Origin: Leucobacter sp.
GTDB taxonomy: Bacteria > Actinomycetota > Actinomycetes > Actinomycetales > Microbacteriaceae
Direction: 5' to 3'
Assembly (NCBI GenBank): GCA_012510755.1
Contig: JAAZHL010000250.1
Coordinates: forward strand, 1 to 10,590
DNA: 10,590 nt
In this document: positions 6,862 through 10,590 of the stretch, one piece after another
Position numbering within the stretch: position 1 is the first letter of the stretch
How the letters are laid out: each line of letters begins with the position of its first letter
Translations under genes and position numbers: made by a program
The notes under the pieces: generated by a model
Database searches by the model: none
The model's input: the letters and a program-made list of their open reading frames with translations, nothing else
What the model was told of the DNA's origin: nothing

Positions 6862-8538
6862 TTAGACCACCACAACCACGGGTACGATCATCGCTTTCCG
6901 GCGAAGCTTAGTGCCCACCCAGCGGCCGATCGTGCGGCGCACAATCTGCTGCAACTGGTGGTGATCGGTCATGCCGTCTTTCATTGCTTGTTCGAGCGCA
7001 GTCGCGATCTGTGGCTTGATCTTGTCAAACACATGATCGTCTTCAGCTACACCCTTTGCGTGAATCTCTGGGCCGCTGACAATCTGGCCGAGACTCGTCT
7101 CAACCACAGTAATGACCGAAATAAAACCCTCTTCTGCGAGCACTCGGCGATCACGAAGGTCGTCATCAGTGACACGCCCCACCGATGAGCCATCCACATA
7201 AATAAAGTCAATCTCGATCTGACCGACTTTGCGCGCCACACCATCGCGAAGGTCGACAACCGTGCCGTTCTCGCCAATAATTGTGCGATTCTGCGGCACC
7301 CCAGTCTCGATTGCGAGCGCGGCATTCGCCACCAGGTGACGGTATTCGCCATGAATAGGCATCACGTTCTTCGGGCGCACAATGTTGTAGCAGTACAGCA
7401 GTTCGCCCGCCGCAGCATGGCCTGACACGTGCACCTTGGCATTACCTTTGTGCACCACGTTGGCGCCGAGCTTCATGAGGCCATTGATGACCCGATACAC
7501 CGAGTTTTCGTTGCCCGGAATCAAGCTCGAAGCAAGAATCACCGTGTCACCGTGACCGACCTCAACCTGGTGTTCACGGTTCGCCATGCGACTGAGCACT
7601 GCCATAGGTTCTCCCTGAGAACCGGTCGACATGTACACAATGCGATGATCGGGAATATCGCCGCTCTTTTTGAGATCGACCAGCACGCCCTCGGGCACAT
7701 CGAGATACCCAAGGTCTGACGCAATCTTCATGTTGCGCACCATGGATCGCCCGAGCAGCACCACACGCCGACCATTTGCCTGCGCCGCGTCAAGCACCTG
7801 TTGTACGCGGTGCACATGGCTCGAAAAGCTCGCGACCACAACTTTTCCGGTTGAGCTCGCAATGACACGCTCAAGCACCGGTCCGATGTCTTTCTCAAGC
7901 GGGGTAAAGCCGGGCACATCGGCGTTCGTAGAGTCGGTCATAAACAGATCGACCCCCTCTTCGCCGAGTCGCGCAAAGGCACGCAGATCAGTGATGCGCC
8001 CATCGAGCGGCAGCTGATCCATTTTGAAATCACCTGTGCCGATCACCATGCCGGCCTCAGTACGTATCGCTACGGCCAGCGCATCGGGAATCGAATGGTT
8101 CACTGCGACAAACTCAAGGTCGAATGGCCCGCGTACGAGCCTGTCTCCCTCAGCCACTACGTGCAGCTTCGGTGTGATGCGGTGCTCTTTCAGCTTGGCC
8201 GCGACGAACGCCAAGGTGAGCTGCGACCCAATGAGTGGGATGTCTTCGCGGCGCTTCAGCAGATAGGGCACTCCCCCGATATGGTCTTCGTGTCCGTGAG
8301 TCAACACCACTGCGACAATGTCGTTCAGCCGGTGTTCGATCTGGGAGATATCGGGCAAAATCAGGTCGACGCCGGGCTGGTGCTCTTCTGGAAACAGCAC
8401 GCCACAGTCGACGACAAGCAACTTGCCGTCGATCTCATAGACGGTCATGTTACGACCAACCTCGCCCAATCCGCCAAGCGGAGTGATGCGAAGGGTGCCC
8501 GCTTCGAGTTCGGGCGGAGCGTAATGCGAGGTGGTCAA
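6862..8538 (-). CDS. rnj: Ribonuclease J
   Basis: This 558-residue metallo-beta-lactamase/beta-CASP nuclease of the cytoplasm processes and degrades RNA from 5' ends and, in this family, also cuts internally. The metal motif THGHEDH is at 80-86 (H81, H83, D85, H86). H148 and D170 supply further ligands, and the beta-CASP/RMMBL motifs STGSQGEP (304-311), HVSGHA (370-375) and MPIHGEYRH (393-401) are intact. The C-terminal RNase J domain (about 450-558) is complete and ends in an unusual run of five valines. The start is TTG (8536-8538), supported by AGGAGG at 8547-8552 with an 8-nt spacer and by a normal N-terminus. The gene sits 18 bp after dapA and 6 bp before murJ, so it is probably part of a dapA operon. 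The dapA-rnj adjacency is classic in actinobacteria. The stop is TAA. Confidence 0.96.
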   Translation of the reverse strand: MTTSHYAPPELEAGTLRITPLGGLGEVGRNMTVYEIDGKLLVVDCGVLFPEEHQPGVDLILPDISQIEHRLNDIVAVVLTHGHEDHIGGVPYLLKRREDIPLIGSQLTLAFVAAKLKEHRITPKLHVVAEGDRLVRGPFDLEFVAVNHSIPDALAVAIRTEAGMVIGTGDFKMDQLPLDGRITDLRAFARLGEEGVDLFMTDSTNADVPGFTPLEKDIGPVLERVIASSTGKVVVASFSSHVHRVQQVLDAAQANGRRVVLLGRSMVRNMKIASDLGYLDVPEGVLVDLKKSGDIPDHRIVYMSTGSQGEPMAVLSRMANREHQVEVGHGDTVILASSLIPGNENSVYRVINGLMKLGANVVHKGNAKVHVSGHAAAGELLYCYNIVRPKNVMPIHGEYRHLVANAALAIETGVPQNRTIIGENGTVVDLRDGVARKVGQIEIDFIYVDGSSVGRVTDDDLRDRRVLAEEGFISVITVVETSLGQIVSGPEIHAKGVAEDDHVFDKIKPQIATALEQAMKDGMTDHHQLQQIVRRTIGRWVGTKLRRKAMIVPVVVVV

Positions 8539-8546
8539 GGGGCGAG

Positions 8547-8552
8547 CCTCCT
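8547..8552 (-). promoter_or_regulatory. Ribosome binding site that fixes the TTG start of rnj
   Basis: A perfect AGGAGG lies in the 18-bp dapA-rnj gap, 8 nt before TTG 8538. No in-frame ATG or GTG gives a comparable position, so the TTG start is well supported. Confidence 0.85.
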
Positions 8553-8556
8553 GGGC

Positions 8557-9534
8557 TTAGCGGGTGGTGCCAGCAATTTTGGGCAGCGCGCCGCCAGCGG
8601 CAGCGTTGCGATCTGGCCTGAAGTTCGAGAAGTCAGCGCCCGGCATATCTTTTACAAGCGAGAGGTCGTCTTCAATCAACGCCGCCTCCCACTCTTCTGG
8701 GCCGACCAACGGCAAGCGCACGCGAGGGCTGCCGATGCGCCCCAGCCCGTGCAAGACGTATTTCGCAGAGACCGTGCCGGGCACATGGGTCATGATCGCC
8801 CGCACGAGTGGCTCAAGTTGCTGATGAGCGGCGGTCGCAGCTGCGAGGTCGCCACGGTTGACCGCGTCAACGATCACCCGATACGGTGCCGCCGTAATAT
8901 TTGCGGTCACACCGATGAGCCCGGTGGCACCGATTGCCAAATGCGGCAACACGTTCGCATCGTCGCCCGAGAAATACATGAGGTCGGTTTGGTTCAGCAA
9001 TCGACTGACCTCGCTAAAGTCACCCTTTGCGTCTTTCACCGCCAAAATATTGGGGTGATTTGCCAGGCGCAAAATCGTCTCGTATTTGATTGGCACGCCA
9101 GTACGCCCGGGAATGTCATACAGAATCACCGGCAGATCGGTCGCATCAGCGACCATGCGGAAGTGCGTAAGCAGGCCCGCTTGCGTCGGCTTGTTGTAGT
9201 ACGGGGTGACGATCATCACACCGTCGGCGCCAGCCTTCTCACTTGCCTTGTAGAGTTCGATCGCATGTGCCGTCTCGTTCGAGCCACCACCGGTGATGAT
9301 TTTCGCTCGACCGGCAGACACCGACTTGGCGACCTCTACAAGCTTCAGCTTCTCTGGGTCGGTGAGCGTTGACGTCTCACCGGTGGTACCAGTTACGACG
9401 AGGCCGTCGGCACCGTTCTGAATGCAGTTCTCGATATGAGCTTCAGTCGCTGCCCAGTCAACCTCTCCCTCAGCGTCAAAGGGGGTGATGAGCGCAACAA
9501 GCACCTGGCCGAATGGATTCTCTCGTGTCGTCAC
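8557..9534 (-). CDS. dapA: 4-hydroxy-tetrahydrodipicolinate synthase
   Basis: This 325-residue cytoplasmic enzyme condenses pyruvate with aspartate semialdehyde, the first committed step to diaminopimelate and lysine. Seen in the (beta/alpha)8 barrel: GTTGE at 49-53 (the threonines of the catalytic triad), TPYYNKP at about 110-116, YDIPGRTG at 139-146 (catalytic Y139 and substrate-binding R144) and AVKDAKGD with the Schiff-base lysine K167. These are all the key residues of the family. The C-terminal DFSNFRPDRNAAAGGALPK stretch is somewhat longer than in E. coli DapA but resembles actinobacterial versions. I chose GTG 9534 (VTTRENPFGQ...). The frame is open to 9621, but the extra 29 residues resemble untranslated leader and a -10 element lies inside it. 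No Shine-Dalgarno is visible before the GTG. The stop is TAA. Confidence 0.95.
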   Translation of the reverse strand: MTTRENPFGQVLVALITPFDAEGEVDWAATEAHIENCIQNGADGLVVTGTTGETSTLTDPEKLKLVEVAKSVSAGRAKIITGGGSNETAHAIELYKASEKAGADGVMIVTPYYNKPTQAGLLTHFRMVADATDLPVILYDIPGRTGVPIKYETILRLANHPNILAVKDAKGDFSEVSRLLNQTDLMYFSGDDANVLPHLAIGATGLIGVTANITAAPYRVIVDAVNRGDLAAATAAHQQLEPLVRAIMTHVPGTVSAKYVLHGLGRIGSPRVRLPLVGPEEWEAALIEDDLSLVKDMPGADFSNFRPDRNAAAGGALPKIAGTTR

Positions 9535-9770
9535 TGACCCAGGATACCCGAGTCCATGCTTCGCCCGCTCGACACCGCACCGAACAGGGAGGTAAATCAG
9601 GTGGGTTCTTCCCTTCCACACGGTGCCTATTCATCTGATGTGCGATAAACTTGCGGCGGTGCTCGGGCAGACCTTCGTGGCCTCTTGTCGCGTTCTCTGC
9701 CCAGCATTTCACTGGTGTCGCCTTGCAAATTGCGGCCCCCAAATTCGAACGAAAGTGGGTTTCTCACACC
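9535..9770. other. Divergent intergenic region between dapA and the oxygenase gene
   Basis: The region is 236 bp long and should carry both promoters. Seen: the dapA -10 at 9541-9546; a TAAACT (9646-9651) that could be a plus-strand -10 but has no good -35; and a 7-bp inverted repeat GGGCAGA/TCTGCCC (9665-9671 and 9696-9702) with a 24-nt loop, which may be chance. No RNA gene, riboswitch or terminator is recognisable. Confidence 0.4.
9541..9546 (-). promoter_or_regulatory. Likely -10 element giving a leaderless dapA transcript
   Basis: TATCCT on the minus strand fits TAnnnT and ends 6 nt before the GTG start of dapA. That is the usual -10 to transcription-start distance, so the mRNA may begin at or beside the start codon. 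This fits the absence of a Shine-Dalgarno. The -35 region is weak (a TGTCGA-like hexamer lies near the expected distance). Confidence 0.45.
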
Positions 9771-10590
9771 ATGACGAAGGCAGTACTCGACCGCCCAGCA
9801 CCGCAGCAGACGCTGTTTGAACTCACGCCAGAACAATCTGCGCGTATTCGCGAGGCAGCTGAGACCATCACGGCCGATCCGATCGCAGACCCAGACGGTT
9901 TTAGTCGGCAGGCTCTCGCCGCCTCGTTCAACCTCCCTGTTGAACTGCGTGACGCCGTGCTCAATTTCTCTGACGTCGGCAGTGACAGCGGAATCTTTGT
10001 GGTTCGTGGGCTCTACGTCGACGAAGACCTCGTTGACACGCCGAGCGACAACTCGCAGGCGCTCGGCGCACGCACCCACTTTGCGAAGCAAATGGCGGCG
10101 ATCTCACACCTCGCCGGCACCATGGTTGCCTACGAAGCCGAAGGCAACGGCAACCTGATTCAAGACATGGTGCCAAACCCCAAACTTGCGATGACCCAGC
10201 AGTCGCAGGGGTCGAAGGTTGAGCTTGAGGCACACACCGAGCAGTGCTTCTCAGAGTACAAGCCTGACTATGTCGTGCTTGGTTGCTTGCGAGGCGATGC
10301 AGACGCGTACACGTTCGCTTACTCGGCACGAAAGTTCGTCGAGCACTTTACCGACGAAGAGCTTGAGAAGCTGCGCGAGCCACGCTGGATGACACAACTC
10401 GATGATTCATTCAAACCGTATGTGCCAGACCCCAACGCCATTCGCGGGCCCTACCCCATTCTCACCGGCCCTGCCGATGACCCCTACATTTTGATCGACC
10501 AAGACCTGATGCACGGCATCACGCGTGAGTCACAAGAGCTGCTTGACAAGGTCGTTCAAACCTATATCGCTCACCGCGATGGTCTGGCAC
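9771..10590 (+). CDS. Clavaminate synthase / L-asparagine oxygenase-like Fe(II)/2-oxoglutarate dioxygenase, 3' end outside window
   Basis: The first 273 residues of a TauD/TfdA-fold oxygenase are present and the frame is open to the window edge. This clavaminate synthase-like branch contains amino acid beta-hydroxylases such as AsnO and VioC, which act on free Asn or Arg, often for peptide antibiotics. Seen: GIFVVRGL at 74-81, NLIQDMVPNPK at 128-138, then ELEAHTEQCFSEYKPDYVVLG with the H-x-E iron motif H155/E157, and CLRGDADAYTFAYSAR at about 172-187. The second iron-binding histidine and the 2-oxoglutarate-binding arginine are expected beyond the window. The ATG at 9771 follows only a weak purine stretch (GAAAG, 9751-9755) rather than a good Shine-Dalgarno. 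It is the only plus-strand gene, divergent from dapA. The substrate cannot be named, and the downstream neighbours, which would show a biosynthetic cluster, are not visible. Confidence 0.85.
   Translation, partial: MTKAVLDRPAPQQTLFELTPEQSARIREAAETITADPIADPDGFSRQALAASFNLPVELRDAVLNFSDVGSDSGIFVVRGLYVDEDLVDTPSDNSQALGARTHFAKQMAAISHLAGTMVAYEAEGNGNLIQDMVPNPKLAMTQQSQGSKVELEAHTEQCFSEYKPDYVVLGCLRGDADAYTFAYSARKFVEHFTDEELEKLREPRWMTQLDDSFKPYVPDPNAIRGPYPILTGPADDPYILIDQDLMHGITRESQELLDKVVQTYIAHRDGLA

Noticed and set aside
8095..9372. A 425-codon open frame on the plus strand, antisense to rnj and dapA
   Set aside because: It runs across two genes with complete, well-recognised minus-strand motifs, its product resembles no family I know, and long antisense frames are expected in GC-rich DNA with strong codon bias.
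9535..9621. A longer dapA start 29 codons upstream
   Set aside because: The added residues do not resemble DapA N-termini, and a -10-like element lies within them.
9665..9702. Inverted repeat GGGCAGA...TCTGCCC as an operator or terminator
   Set aside because: A 7-bp stem with a 24-nt loop is likely by chance in a region this size, has no T-run, and has no second copy to support a regulator site.
9627..10091. A 154-codon minus-strand open frame overlapping the start of the oxygenase gene
   Set aside because: The plus-strand frame here carries clear oxygenase motifs. The antisense frame is Arg/Cys/Ser-rich low-quality sequence typical of a shadow.

Overview
The window reads as a piece of a Gram-positive actinobacterial chromosome, most likely order Micrococcales and plausibly Microbacteriaceae. 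The base composition is moderately GC-rich, several genes use GTG or TTG starts, one gene looks leaderless, and the gene order dapA - rnj - ftsK - pgsA - cinA is the conserved actinobacterial block (compare Mycobacterium tuberculosis dapA, the RNase J gene, ftsK and pgsA3). The genus cannot be fixed from this sequence alone.

Seven of the eight genes lie on the minus strand. Reading that strand 5'->3' from high to low coordinates: dapA (9534-8557, dihydrodipicolinate synthase, GTG start), rnj (8538-6862, RNase J, TTG start), murJ (6855-5248, lipid II flippase, broken by an in-frame amber codon at 6601-6603), a secreted M23 peptidase with an N-terminal coiled coil (5137-3872), ftsK (3725-903, DNA translocase), pgsA (891-286, phosphatidylglycerophosphate synthase) and the start of a stand-alone cinA/pncC gene (289-1, cut by the window edge). 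dapA-rnj-murJ are nearly contiguous (18 bp and 6 bp gaps). The M23 gene and ftsK each follow a gap of more than 100 bp. ftsK-pgsA-cinA are tightly packed, with an 11 bp gap and then a 4 bp ATGA overlap.

On the plus strand, divergent from dapA across a 236 bp intergenic region, starts a gene at 9771 that runs off the right edge. It encodes a clavaminate synthase/asparagine oxygenase-like Fe(II)/2-oxoglutarate oxygenase with an H-x-E metal motif.

Most genes bear on envelope building and division: dapA feeds diaminopimelate and lysine synthesis, MurJ flips lipid II, the M23 protein cuts peptidoglycan, FtsK moves DNA at the septum and PgsA makes the phosphatidylglycerol precursor. I see no mobile element, CRISPR array, tRNA or rRNA, and no convincing new biological system. 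The observation most worth checking is the amber codon inside murJ, a gene that is essential in many bacteria.
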